The notes under the pieces: generated by a model
Seen by the model: only the letters and a program-made list of their open reading frames with translations
Told to the model about the DNA's origin: nothing
Database searches by the model: none
Position numbers and translations under genes: made by a program
Shown here: positions 24,472 through 32,921 of the stretch, piece by piece
Layout of the letters: every line of letters begins with the position of its first letter
Position numbering within the stretch: the first letter of the stretch is position 1
Source of the DNA: Oscillospiraceae bacterium
GTDB taxonomy: Bacteria; Bacillota; Clostridia; Oscillospirales; Oscillospiraceae
Length of the DNA: 64,000 nt
NCBI GenBank assembly: GCA_018265835.1
Contig: JABLYK010000001.1
Span: 1 to 64,000 of the forward strand
Reading direction: 5' to 3'

Positions 24472-25577
24472 GCGGCGGGCAGATCAACACGCAGGAGCGC
24501 GTGATGCACGCGCTGCGCGGGCTGTACCGCTCCTATGGCTACCAGCCGTTCAAGGTCAACAAGTTTGAAGAATACGATCTTTATGCGCAGAACAAAAAGT
24601 TCCTCCCCAGCCAGCAGGTGCTCACGTTCAGCGATACGGACGGCCGTCTTCTGGCGCTCAAGCCGGACGTGACGCTCTCCATCGTGAAGAACACGACGGA
24701 TGTTCCCGGGCTGCGCAAGGTGTTTTATAACGAAACTGTCTACCGTGTCCCCGGCGACGGGGAGGGGTTCCGCGAAATCCCCCAGATGGGGCTGGAGTGC
24801 ATCGGCGCGCTGGATGGCTACGCCGTCGGCGAGGTCGTGATGCTCGCGGCGCGGAGTCTGGAGACGATCAGCGACCGCTGCGTGCTGGACGTGTCGCACG
24901 TCGGCGTCGTCTCTGGCATCCTCGCTGCGGCGGGCGTTGATCAGGAGGCATGCGCACGCATCTTCGAGGCGGTCGCTGCGAAGAACGCGCACGCGCTGCG
25001 CGGACTGTGCGCGGATTTGGGCGTATCGCCGGAGCAGACGGCACTGCTGCAGCAGCTGGTGTCGCTCTATGGCCCGCTGGACGAGATGCTGCGCGTCGTG
25101 GAGCCGCTGCCGCTGCCGGCGGAGAGCCGCGCTGCGGTGCAGGAGCTGCGCACGCTGGCCGGGCAGCTTGCACTCTATGGCCCGCTGGATCGGATCCGGC
25201 TGGACTTTTCGCTTGTGAACGATGTGGATTATTATAACGGCATCGTCTTTCGAGGCTTTCTCGACGGCGTGGCCGCCGGGGTGCTCTCCGGCGGGCGGTA
25301 CGACCGGCTGATGACCCGGATGGGTAAGCGCGGCGGCGCGATCGGCTTTGCGGTGTATCTCGACCGGCTGGAGCGCTTTCAGGAGGAGCGCGCGGCGTAC
25401 GATGTGGATACGCTCGTCGTCTACGCGGCGGACAGTGATGTTCCGCTGGCGATCCGCACGGCGGAGGCGCTGGTGCGGCGCGGCGCGTCGGTGCGCGTGG
25501 AGCGCGCGGCGCCTGCCGGGCTGACGTTCCGCCAGAAGCTGACCGTGCGCGGCGGGGAGGTGACCGAGGATGCTTAA
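24468..25577 (+). CDS. hisZ: ATP phosphoribosyltransferase regulatory subunit HisZ
   Basis: 369 residues, a histidyl-tRNA-synthetase-like protein without the C-terminal anticodon domain. Class II motifs are visible: FSDTDGRLLALKPDVTLSIV, FYNETVYRV and the C-terminal LSGGRYDRLMTRMGKRGGAI. It pairs with the short HisG to make an active, histidine-regulated first enzyme. Both neighbours overlap it, and the next gene is the short HisG, which needs HisZ. Confidence 0.93.
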   Translation: MSGGQINTQERVMHALRGLYRSYGYQPFKVNKFEEYDLYAQNKKFLPSQQVLTFSDTDGRLLALKPDVTLSIVKNTTDVPGLRKVFYNETVYRVPGDGEGFREIPQMGLECIGALDGYAVGEVVMLAARSLETISDRCVLDVSHVGVVSGILAAAGVDQEACARIFEAVAAKNAHALRGLCADLGVSPEQTALLQQLVSLYGPLDEMLRVVEPLPLPAESRAAVQELRTLAGQLALYGPLDRIRLDFSLVNDVDYYNGIVFRGFLDGVAAGVLSGGRYDRLMTRMGKRGGAIGFAVYLDRLERFQEERAAYDVDTLVVYAADSDVPLAIRTAEALVRRGASVRVERAAPAGLTFRQKLTVRGGEVTEDA

Positions 25578-26190
25578 CATTGCGCTGCCGAAGGGGAGAT
25601 TGGGCGAGATTGCCTACGACCGCATGGAGCGCGCGGGCTATGCCTGCCCCGCCGTGCGCGAAGAGAACCGCAAGCTCACGTTTGAAAACCCGGAGCTGGG
25701 TGTGCGCTACTTCTGGGTCAAGCCCTCGGACGTGCCGATCTACGTCGAGCGCGGCGCGGCGGACGTCGGGATCGCGGGCAAGGATATCCTGCTCGAATAC
25801 GCGCCCGACGTGTATGAGCTGCTCGATCTTGGCATCGGCAACTGCCGCATGTGCGTGGCGGGCTTCCGGGACTTCCGGGACGATGCGTCGAAAACGCTGC
25901 GCGTGGCGACGAAGTTTCCGCACATCGCCAAGCGCTACTACAGCGCCCGCAGCCGCGAAATCAGCATCATCAAGCTCAACGGCTCCATCGAGATCGCGCC
26001 GCTGCTTGGCCTGTCCGACGTGATTGTGGACATTGTGGAGACCGGCAAAACCTTGCAGGAAAACGGCCTTGCGCCGCTGGAAACCATCGTGCCGATCAGC
26101 GCGCGGTTCATTGCGAACAAGGCCGGATACAAATTTCAATATCAGGAGATTCGCACGATGTGCGAAAAGCTGGCCGCGCTGGGCGGCTGA
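25570..26190 (+). CDS. hisG: ATP phosphoribosyltransferase, short form
   Basis: 206 residues, the short HisG that lacks the C-terminal regulatory domain. It condenses ATP and PRPP in the first histidine step. Features: MLNIALPKGRLGEIAYDRME, AADVGIAGKDILLEY and GLSDVIVDIVETGKTLQENG (PRPP-binding loop). It overlaps hisZ by 8 bases; GGAGG within the hisZ end serves as its ribosome site. Confidence 0.95.
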   Translation: MLNIALPKGRLGEIAYDRMERAGYACPAVREENRKLTFENPELGVRYFWVKPSDVPIYVERGAADVGIAGKDILLEYAPDVYELLDLGIGNCRMCVAGFRDFRDDASKTLRVATKFPHIAKRYYSARSREISIIKLNGSIEIAPLLGLSDVIVDIVETGKTLQENGLAPLETIVPISARFIANKAGYKFQYQEIRTMCEKLAALGG

Positions 26191-26201
26191 AGGAGAACGC
26201 T

Positions 26202-27485
26202 ATGATCCGAACCTTTCAATACGGCGAGGTGCCGAACGAGACGCTGTTCATCCGCTCCCCCCTGTTCACGGACGTGGGGCCGGTGGTGGCGGACATCCTT
26301 GCCGATGTGCAGAAAAACGGCGACGCGGCGCTGCTGCGCTACACCGAGAAATTTGACGGCGCGAAGCTCGACTCCCTGCTCGTGACGCAGGAGGAGGTCG
26401 ATGCAGCATATGCATCCGTCAGCGAGGAATACCGCGCCGTGCTGCGGCAGGCGGCGGAGAACATCGCCGAATACCACCGCAATCAGATTCGGCCGGGCTT
26501 TGTGATGACGCGGCCCAACGGCGTCGTCCTCGGCCAGAAGGTCACGCCCATCGAGCGCGTGGGGCTGTATGTGCCGAACGGCACGGCGGCGTACCCGTCG
26601 TCCCTGCTGATGAACTGCGTCCCAGCGAAGCTCGCGGGCTGCTCCATGCTCGTCATCACCACGCCGCCGAACGCCGACGGAAAGGTGGACGCCTCCATTC
26701 TCGCGGCGGCGAAGATCGCGGGCGTGGATCTGATTTTCAAGGTCGGCGGCGCGCAGGCCGTGGCCGCGCTGGCCTACGGCACGGAGAGCGTCCCGCGCGT
26801 GGATAAAATCGTCGGCCCCGGCAACGCGTATGTGGCCGAGGCGAAAAAGCAGGTGTTCGGCAAGGTCGCCATCGACACGATCGCCGGGCCGAGCGAGGTG
26901 CTCATCGTTGCGGACGATACGAACGACCCCGCCGTCGTCGCGGCGGATATGCTCGCGCAGGCGGAGCACGACGTGATGGCGACGTCCGTGCTTGTCACGG
27001 ACTCCGGACGGCTGGCAAAGGCCGTGGCGCAGGAGCTGGAGCGCCAGCTTCCGCTGCTCCCGCGCGAGGAAATTGCCCGCGCGTCCATTGAGAACAACGG
27101 CAAGATCGTGCTCGTGCAGTCGCTGGAGGACGCCATCGACTGCGCGAACGAGATCGCGCCGGAGCATCTGGAGCTTTGCGTGGACGACCCGTTTGCGTAT
27201 CTGGGCCGCGTGAAAAACGCCGGTTCCATCTTCCTCGGCAAGCACGCGCCGGAGGCGCTCGGCGATTACATGGCGGGGCCGAACCACACCCTGCCCACCA
27301 CCGGCACGGCGCGCTTCGGCAGCCCCCTGTCTGTGGACGATTTCGTCAAAAAGTCGCAGTATACCTACTACTCCCGCGAAGCGCTCGCGGACGTGCGCGA
27401 GGGGCTGATGCGCTTCGCCGAGCAGGAGGGGCTGCACGGCCACGCAAACAGCGTGGGCATCCGGTTTGAAGGTGACGAAGCATGA
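26202..27485 (+). CDS. hisD: histidinol dehydrogenase
   Basis: 427 residues. It oxidises histidinol to histidine in the last two steps. Conserved parts are VGLYVPNGTAAYPSSLLMNC, KVGGAQAVAALAYGTESVPR, VDKIVGPGNAYVAEAKKQVF, IDTIAGPSEVLIVAD and the zinc/base region EHDVMATSVL and EHLELCVDDP. AAGGAG precedes the ATG. The stop overlaps hisC by ATGA. Confidence 0.96.
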   Translation: MIRTFQYGEVPNETLFIRSPLFTDVGPVVADILADVQKNGDAALLRYTEKFDGAKLDSLLVTQEEVDAAYASVSEEYRAVLRQAAENIAEYHRNQIRPGFVMTRPNGVVLGQKVTPIERVGLYVPNGTAAYPSSLLMNCVPAKLAGCSMLVITTPPNADGKVDASILAAAKIAGVDLIFKVGGAQAVAALAYGTESVPRVDKIVGPGNAYVAEAKKQVFGKVAIDTIAGPSEVLIVADDTNDPAVVAADMLAQAEHDVMATSVLVTDSGRLAKAVAQELERQLPLLPREEIARASIENNGKIVLVQSLEDAIDCANEIAPEHLELCVDDPFAYLGRVKNAGSIFLGKHAPEALGDYMAGPNHTLPTTGTARFGSPLSVDDFVKKSQYTYYSREALADVREGLMRFAEQEGLHGHANSVGIRFEGDEA

Positions 27486-28549
27486 GTCGGTTTTTCAGCA
27501 GCAAATACGACGCGCTGGAGGCGTACACCCCCGGCGAGCAGCCGCGCGATCTGCAGTATGTGAAGCTCAACACGAACGAGTCGCCGTTTCCCCCGTCGCC
27601 GGGCGTGACCGCAGCGGCGGCGCGCGCGGCGGAGACGCTCCGGCTGTACTCCGACCCGGAATCCGCCGCGCTCACGGCGGCAGTCGCGGAGCGGTACGGC
27701 GTGTCCCCCTCGCAGGTGCTCATGACGAACGGCTCGGATGAAATTTTGAATTTCGCGTTCATGGCCTTCGGCGACGCGCGCCACGGCTTCGTGTTCCCGG
27801 ACATCACCTATGGCTTTTACCCCGTGTTCGCGGCGGTCAACGCCATGCCGTTTCGGGAGATTCCGCTGCGCGATGATTTCACCATCGACGTGCGCGACTA
27901 CTGCGCCGTCGGGCAGAACATCGTCATCGCAAACCCAAACGCGCCGACCGGGCTGCTGCTTTCGGTCGCTGAAATTGAGGAGATCGTGCGCTCGAATCCG
28001 GAGCACGTCGTCATCATTGACGAGGCGTATATCGACTTCGGCGGGGAATCGTGCGTGCCGCTGGTGGAGAAATACGAGAACCTGCTCGTGACGCAGACGT
28101 TCTCGAAGTCCCGCTCGCTTGCGGGCGCGCGGCTCGGCTTTGGCATCGGCGCCCCGTCGCTCATTCAGGACCTGAACACGATCAAATATTCCACCAATCC
28201 CTACAATGTTAACCGCATGACCGCCGCTGCGGGCGCTGCGGCCATCGCGGACGGCGCGTACTACCGCGAAAACGCGCGCATCATCATGGAAAACCGCGCG
28301 TTTACGCGGACGGAGCTGCAAAAGCGCGGCTTTGCGGTTCTGGATTCCGCCGCGAACTTCCTGTTTGCGAAAGCGCCGTTTGCCGGCGGCGAATCGCTCT
28401 ACCGCAGGCTGAAGGCGCGCGGCATTCTCATCCGCCACTGGAACAGGCCGCGCATCGGCGACTGGTGCCGCATCACGGTCGGCACGCGCGCACAGATGGA
28501 GGCGCTGCTCGCCGCCGTGGACGCGCTGATGAAGGAGGAAACGCCATGA
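27482..28549 (+). CDS. hisC: histidinol-phosphate aminotransferase
   Basis: 355 residues, fold type I PLP aminotransferase. The pyridoxal lysine is in TQTFSKSRSLAGARLGFGIG; other signatures are NTNESPFPPSPGV, NGSDEILNFAFMAF and IANPNAPTG. It transaminates imidazole-acetol phosphate. The start shares four bases with hisD and the end shares four with hisB. Confidence 0.95.
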   Translation: MSRFFSSKYDALEAYTPGEQPRDLQYVKLNTNESPFPPSPGVTAAAARAAETLRLYSDPESAALTAAVAERYGVSPSQVLMTNGSDEILNFAFMAFGDARHGFVFPDITYGFYPVFAAVNAMPFREIPLRDDFTIDVRDYCAVGQNIVIANPNAPTGLLLSVAEIEEIVRSNPEHVVIIDEAYIDFGGESCVPLVEKYENLLVTQTFSKSRSLAGARLGFGIGAPSLIQDLNTIKYSTNPYNVNRMTAAAGAAAIADGAYYRENARIIMENRAFTRTELQKRGFAVLDSAANFLFAKAPFAGGESLYRRLKARGILIRHWNRPRIGDWCRITVGTRAQMEALLAAVDALMKEETP

Positions 28550-29136
28550 GACAAAGCACGATCACGCGCGACACTGCGGAGACGAAAATCCGCCTGTCGC
28601 TGAATCTGGATGGCGCCGGGAAGGGCGAAATTGCCACCGGCGTCGGCTTTCTTGACCACATGCTCACGCTGTTTGCGGCGCACGGCCGGTTCGACCTGAC
28701 CGTTACGTGCGAGGGCGACACGTATGTGGACGACCACCACAGCGTGGAGGATGTCGGCATTGCGCTCGGCGCGGCGTTCCGGCAGGCGCTGGGCGACAGG
28801 CGCGGCGTGCGCCGCTACGGCAGCCTGTGCCTGCCGATGGACGAGGCGCTCGTTCTCTGCGCGGTCGATCTTTCGGGGCGGAGCTGCCTGCGCTGCGCGC
28901 TGGACATTCCAACGGAAAAGGTCGGCACGTTCGACACCGAGCTGGTCGGGGAATTTCTCGCCGCGTTCACGCGCGAGGCGGCGCTGACGCTGCACGTCCG
29001 CCAGCTCGACGGCACGAATTCGCACCACATCATCGAGGCCGTGTTCAAGGGGCTTGCCCGTGCGCTGCGCGCGGCAGCGGAGATCGACCCCGCGTGCGCG
29101 GACGCCGTGCCGTCCACCAAAGGGGTGCTCGGATGA
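28546..29136 (+). CDS. hisB: imidazoleglycerol-phosphate dehydratase
   Basis: 196 residues, the monofunctional bacterial form. Metal and active-site motifs are GVGFLDHMLTLFAAHGRFDL, DDHHSVEDVGIALG and NSHHIIEAVFKGLARALR. The phosphatase that some bacteria fuse to HisB is instead the separate PHP enzyme at the operon end. It overlaps both neighbours by ATGA. Confidence 0.96.
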   Translation: MRQSTITRDTAETKIRLSLNLDGAGKGEIATGVGFLDHMLTLFAAHGRFDLTVTCEGDTYVDDHHSVEDVGIALGAAFRQALGDRRGVRRYGSLCLPMDEALVLCAVDLSGRSCLRCALDIPTEKVGTFDTELVGEFLAAFTREAALTLHVRQLDGTNSHHIIEAVFKGLARALRAAAEIDPACADAVPSTKGVLG

Positions 29137-29756
29137 TTGCAATTGTAGATTACGGCGTGGGAAACCTGTTTTCCCTCAAAAGCTCGCTCAGCCGCATCGG
29201 CGCGCCGGCCGCCGTCACCGGCGACGCTGCGGCGCTGCGCGCGGCGGACAAGATCATCCTGCCGGGCGTCGGCGCGTTCGGGGACGCGGCCCGGAAGCTG
29301 CGCGAGACCGGCCTTGCCGACGTGGTGTGCGAGCAGGCGCGGCGGGGCAAGGACATTCTGGGCATCTGTCTGGGGATGCAGCTGCTGTTCGACCGCAGTT
29401 TTGAATATGGCGAGCACGCGGGACTGGGTCTTATCCCCGGCGACGTGGTGGACATGACGCCGGACATCCCCGAAACGCTCAAGGTGCCGCATATCGGCTG
29501 GAACGCGCTGCACCTTGTGCAGCCGGAGCACCCGCTGTTCCGGTATGTCCGCGAGGGCGACTGCGTCTATTTTGTCCACAGCTTTTATGCCACGAACTGC
29601 GGTGACGCGCTGCTCGCCACGGCGGAGTACGGCAGGGCGCTGACCGCTGCGGTGGCGCGGGATAACGTCATGGGCTGCCAGTTCCACCCCGAAAAGAGCG
29701 GCAATGTGGGCCTAAACATCCTGCGCGCGTTCTGCGGATTGGAGGCGGCGGTATGA
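29133..29756 (+). CDS. hisH: imidazole glycerol phosphate synthase, glutaminase subunit
   Basis: 207 residues, a class I glutamine amidotransferase. The triad is visible as Cys in GICLGMQLLF and the His/Glu pair in GCQFHPEKSG; the start IAIVDYGVGNLFSLKSSL is typical. It makes ammonia for HisF, with which it forms a heterodimer. hisA separates the two genes here. Confidence 0.96.
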   Translation: MIAIVDYGVGNLFSLKSSLSRIGAPAAVTGDAAALRAADKIILPGVGAFGDAARKLRETGLADVVCEQARRGKDILGICLGMQLLFDRSFEYGEHAGLGLIPGDVVDMTPDIPETLKVPHIGWNALHLVQPEHPLFRYVREGDCVYFVHSFYATNCGDALLATAEYGRALTAAVARDNVMGCQFHPEKSGNVGLNILRAFCGLEAAV

Positions 29757-30466
29757 TTCTGCTCCCGGCGATTGATCTGTATGAAGGTAAAGCGGTGCGC
29801 CTGCTGAAGGGCGATTACCGCGAAATGACGGTATACAGCGACGCGCCTGCATCCGTCGCAGCGGCGTTTCAGCGTGCGGGCGCGCAGTGGGTGCATATGG
29901 TGGACCTGGAGGGCGCCCGCGACGGTACGACGCCGAATTTCGGCATCGTCGCGCAGGTTGCGCGGGAAAGCGGCCTGCGCGTGGAGATCGGCGGCGGCGT
30001 CCGCTCGGACGATACGGTCGCCCGGTATCTCGACGCGGGCGCGGCGCGCGTCATCCTCGGCACGGCGGCGCTGGGCGACCGCGCGTTTCTGGAGCGCATG
30101 GTTGCGCGGTACGGCGAGCAGATTGCCGTCGGCGTAGATTGCCGGGACGGCCTCGTCGCCACCCACGGCTGGACGGAGACGAGCAGCGTTTCCTGCGAGG
30201 CGTTTTGCGCGGAGCTGGAGCGCATCGGTGTGCAGACCGCCGTCTGCACGGACATTTCGCGCGACGGTGCAATGCGCGGCGCGAACCGCGCGCTGTATCG
30301 GGCGCTGAACGAGCGCTTTTCGCTGAACTTCATCGCGTCCGGCGGCGTGTCCTCGCTGGAGGACGTGCGCGCGCTGCGGGAAGCGGGGCTGTACGGGGCG
30401 ATCCTCGGCAAGGCGTATTACACCGGCGCGGTAGATTTGAAGCAGGCGCTGGAGGTGGCGAAATGA
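29753..30466 (+). CDS. hisA: phosphoribosylformimino-AICAR phosphate isomerase
   Basis: 237 residues forming a half-barrel-repeat TIM barrel. Conserved parts: LLPAIDLYEGKAVRLLKGDY, the catalytic Asp region LRVEIGGGVRSDDTV, VGVDCRDG and FIASGGVSSLEDVRAL. It performs the Amadori rearrangement before HisF. It overlaps hisH and hisF by ATGA. Confidence 0.95.
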   Translation: MILLPAIDLYEGKAVRLLKGDYREMTVYSDAPASVAAAFQRAGAQWVHMVDLEGARDGTTPNFGIVAQVARESGLRVEIGGGVRSDDTVARYLDAGAARVILGTAALGDRAFLERMVARYGEQIAVGVDCRDGLVATHGWTETSSVSCEAFCAELERIGVQTAVCTDISRDGAMRGANRALYRALNERFSLNFIASGGVSSLEDVRALREAGLYGAILGKAYYTGAVDLKQALEVAK

Positions 30467-31224
30467 TTACGAAACGCATCATCCCCTGTCTGGATGTGAA
30501 GGACGGCCGGGTGGTCAAGGGCGTGAACTTTCTGGGATTGAATGATGTGTCCGACCCCGTGGCGCTCGCGCAGCATTATTCCGAATCCGGCGCGGACGAG
30601 CTGGTGTTTTACGACATCACCGCCTCCGCCGAGGGGCGCGCGCTCTTTACCGATATCCTCACCCGCGTGGCGGAGACGATCTTCATCCCGCTCACGGTCG
30701 GCGGCGGCATCAACACGCTGGCCGATTTCGACCGTGTGCTCAAGTGCGGCGCGGACAAGGTCAGCGTCAACTCCGGCGCGATCCGCAATCCCGCGCTCAT
30801 CGGCGAGGCCGCCAAGCGCTATGGCGACCAGTGCGTGGTGCTGTCCGTGGACGCGAAGCGCGTGGACGGGAAGTTCTGCGTGTTCGCCAAGGGCGGGCGC
30901 GAGAACACCGGCATGGACGCCATCGAGTGGATCCGGCGCGGCGTAGATTCCGGCGCTGGCGAAATTGTGCTCAACTCCATCGACACCGACGGGGTGAAGT
31001 CCGGGTTCGATCTGGAGATGCTCGGGGCGGTGTGCAGCGCGGTGAACGTGCCGGTCATCGCGTCCGGCGGCGCGGGCGGCATTGCAGATTTCGTCGCGCT
31101 GTTTCAGGCGCTGCCGAAGGTGGACGCGGGGCTTGCCGCGTCGATCTTCCACTTTGGCGAGGTCACGATTCCCGCGCTCAAGCAGGCGCTCGCCGAAAAC
31201 GGCATCGTGGTCAGGAGGGAATGA
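30463..31224 (+). CDS. hisF: imidazole glycerol phosphate synthase, cyclase subunit
   Basis: 253 residues. The HisF motifs are IIPCLDVKDGRVVKGVNFLG (catalytic Asp), LTVGGGINTLADFDRVLKCG, KVSVNSGAI and IASGGAGGIADFVALF. With HisH it makes imidazole glycerol phosphate and AICAR. This is the only his gene not followed by an overlapping start: a repeat element of about 170 bp separates it from hisIE. Confidence 0.96.
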   Translation: MITKRIIPCLDVKDGRVVKGVNFLGLNDVSDPVALAQHYSESGADELVFYDITASAEGRALFTDILTRVAETIFIPLTVGGGINTLADFDRVLKCGADKVSVNSGAIRNPALIGEAAKRYGDQCVVLSVDAKRVDGKFCVFAKGGRENTGMDAIEWIRRGVDSGAGEIVLNSIDTDGVKSGFDLEMLGAVCSAVNVPVIASGGAGGIADFVALFQALPKVDAGLAASIFHFGEVTIPALKQALAENGIVVRRE

Positions 31225-31395
31225 AGCCTGTCGAAAAACAGGTTTTTCGACAAAAGGGTTTGCGCTGCGTTCAGCGCACGCGCCAGAGGCGCGCACGTTC
31301 TCTCCGCGATAAGAGTTTTTCCCGCCGCACATGTCGCCGGGAAAAACGATTGAAATTTCTTTCGCCGCTCCGGCGGCGAAACTCTGCGAGGCATT
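31225..31395. repeat. dispersed intergenic repeat, family A, copy 2 (inverted)
   Basis: In reverse complement this segment matches the copy at 21.1 kb: CTCGCAGAGTTTCGCCGC, a GCGACATGTGCGG core (here CCGCACATGTCGC, 31325-31337), a GC-rich hairpin, and the GTCGAAAAACAGGTTTTTCGAC hairpin now at the left end. The middle hairpin region differs most. It sits inside the histidine operon without a promoter being obvious, so hisIE and hisK are probably read through it. Confidence 0.75.
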
Positions 31396-31418
31396 TGAAA
31401 CGCCGAGGAGGCAATGAT

Positions 31419-32069
31419 ATGATTGATCTTACAACACTGAAATTTGACGGGCGGGGACTGATTCCCGCGATCGTGGTCGATACTGAGACGAAGCAGGTGC
31501 TCACGCTTGCGTACATGAACGCGGAGAGCCTGCGCATTTCGATGGCCGAGGGGCGCACCTGCTTCTGGAGCCGCAGCCGGCAGGAACTCTGGCGCAAGGG
31601 TGAGACTTCGGGCAACGTGCAGCGCATCGTCTCCATCACGGCGGACTGCGACCGGGATGCGCTTGTCGTCGAGGTGCGCAAGGAGGGTCCCGCGTGCCAC
31701 ACGGGCACGGAGTCGTGCTTCTTCGAGCCGGTTTACACCGGCGAAGAACCGCCCGCGTTCTCCTACGAGGCACTGCTGGAGATGCTCCGCGCAAGAAAGG
31801 AGAACCCGGTCGAGGGGTCCTATACGTCGTACCTGTTCGAGAAGGGCACGGACAAAATCCTCAAAAAAATCGGCGAGGAGGCCACGGAGGTCATCATCGC
31901 CGCGAAGGATCGAGACGTGCCGAACACGGTGTATGAGCTGTGCGACCTGATGTATCACGCCATGGTGCTCATGCTGGACATGGGTATCGGCCCGGACGAT
32001 CTGCGCCGCGAGATGGCCTCGCGCCACGTGATCGACCACAAGGTCAAGCAGGAGAAGATGGTCAAATGA
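31419..32069 (+). CDS. hisIE: bifunctional phosphoribosyl-AMP cyclohydrolase/phosphoribosyl-ATP pyrophosphatase
   Basis: 216 residues, a HisI-HisE fusion. The N-terminal half has FWSRSRQELWRKGETSGNVQ and the zinc cysteines in ITADCDRD and CHTGTESCFF. The C-terminal half has KILKKIGEEATEVIIAAKDR, the pyrophosphatase metal site. It performs steps two and three of the pathway. GGAGG precedes the ATG at 31419; two overlapping ATGs occur there. It overlaps hisK by ATGA. Confidence 0.95.
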   Translation: MIDLTTLKFDGRGLIPAIVVDTETKQVLTLAYMNAESLRISMAEGRTCFWSRSRQELWRKGETSGNVQRIVSITADCDRDALVVEVRKEGPACHTGTESCFFEPVYTGEEPPAFSYEALLEMLRARKENPVEGSYTSYLFEKGTDKILKKIGEEATEVIIAAKDRDVPNTVYELCDLMYHAMVLMLDMGIGPDDLRREMASRHVIDHKVKQEKMVK

Positions 32070-32878
32070 CGCGCCAGAGCCTGCATGTACACTGCACGTT
32101 TGACGACGGCGCGGCCACGCCGGAGGAGATGGTGCGCGCCGCGATCGGCGCGGGATTTCACGCCGTCGGTCTGAGTCTGCACAGCCCGATCCCCGGCGAA
32201 GAGGACTGGTGCGCGCGCCCGGAAACAATACCGGAATTTCAGGCCGAAATGCAGCGGCTCGCGGCTGTGTATCGAGATGAGATTGCGGTGTACTGCGGTT
32301 TGGAATATGACCTCTGCTCGGAGCCGGATTTTGGCGGCTTTGCCTATGTCATCGCGTCCGTGCACGAGTTGGTGGCGGATGGGCGCCGCTGGTCGGTGGA
32401 TCACACGCGCGCGATTGCGCAGCAGATGCTGCACGATGTGTTTGACGGCGACAGTGATGCCGCCGCGCAGGCGTATTTTGCGGCGGTTGCGCGCATTGCG
32501 GCGCTGCCGGAGGCGGATGTCGTCGGGCACTTTGATTTGCTCACGAAGTTTGATGAGCCGGATCCGTTATACCATGCGGACAGCCGCGCTTATCAGACGG
32601 CGGCGCTGGATGCCATGGAGCGGCTGGTGCGCGCGGGCAAGATTTTTGAGATCAACACCGGCGCGGTCGCCAAAGGCTATCGGACGGCGTTCTATCCAAG
32701 CGAGCCGCTGCTGCGCGCGCTGCGCGAGATGGGTGGGAAAATCACGATTTCCTCCGATGCGCACACGGTGGACAAAATCGCGTTCGGCTTTCCGCAGGCG
32801 GAGGCCCTCGCCCACCGCTGCGGCTTCACGGAGCTGTGGCAATTCAACGACAGGGCGTTTGAACCAACGGAATTTTAA
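32066..32878 (+). CDS. hisK: histidinol-phosphatase, PHP family
   Basis: 270 residues of the PHP phosphoesterase fold. Metal motifs are LHVHCTFDDG near the start, GLEYDL, DVVGHFDLLTKF, EINTGAVAKG and TISSDAHTVDKIAFGF. It dephosphorylates histidinol phosphate, completing the pathway. It is the last gene, followed by a strong terminator. The symbol follows Bacillus usage (hisJ/hisK). Confidence 0.9.
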   Translation: MTRQSLHVHCTFDDGAATPEEMVRAAIGAGFHAVGLSLHSPIPGEEDWCARPETIPEFQAEMQRLAAVYRDEIAVYCGLEYDLCSEPDFGGFAYVIASVHELVADGRRWSVDHTRAIAQQMLHDVFDGDSDAAAQAYFAAVARIAALPEADVVGHFDLLTKFDEPDPLYHADSRAYQTAALDAMERLVRAGKIFEINTGAVAKGYRTAFYPSEPLLRALREMGGKITISSDAHTVDKIAFGFPQAEALAHRCGFTELWQFNDRAFEPTEF

Positions 32879-32883
32879 AAAGA

Positions 32884-32918
32884 CGGGCGGCGCGAAACGT
32901 TTCGTTTCGCGCCGCCCG
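32884..32918 (+). terminator. histidine operon terminator
   Basis: A perfect 16-bp stem CGGGCGGCGCGAAACG with a TTT loop, then GTTTTA; it also faces the convergent minus-strand gene. Confidence 0.88.
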
Positions 32919-32921
32919 GTT

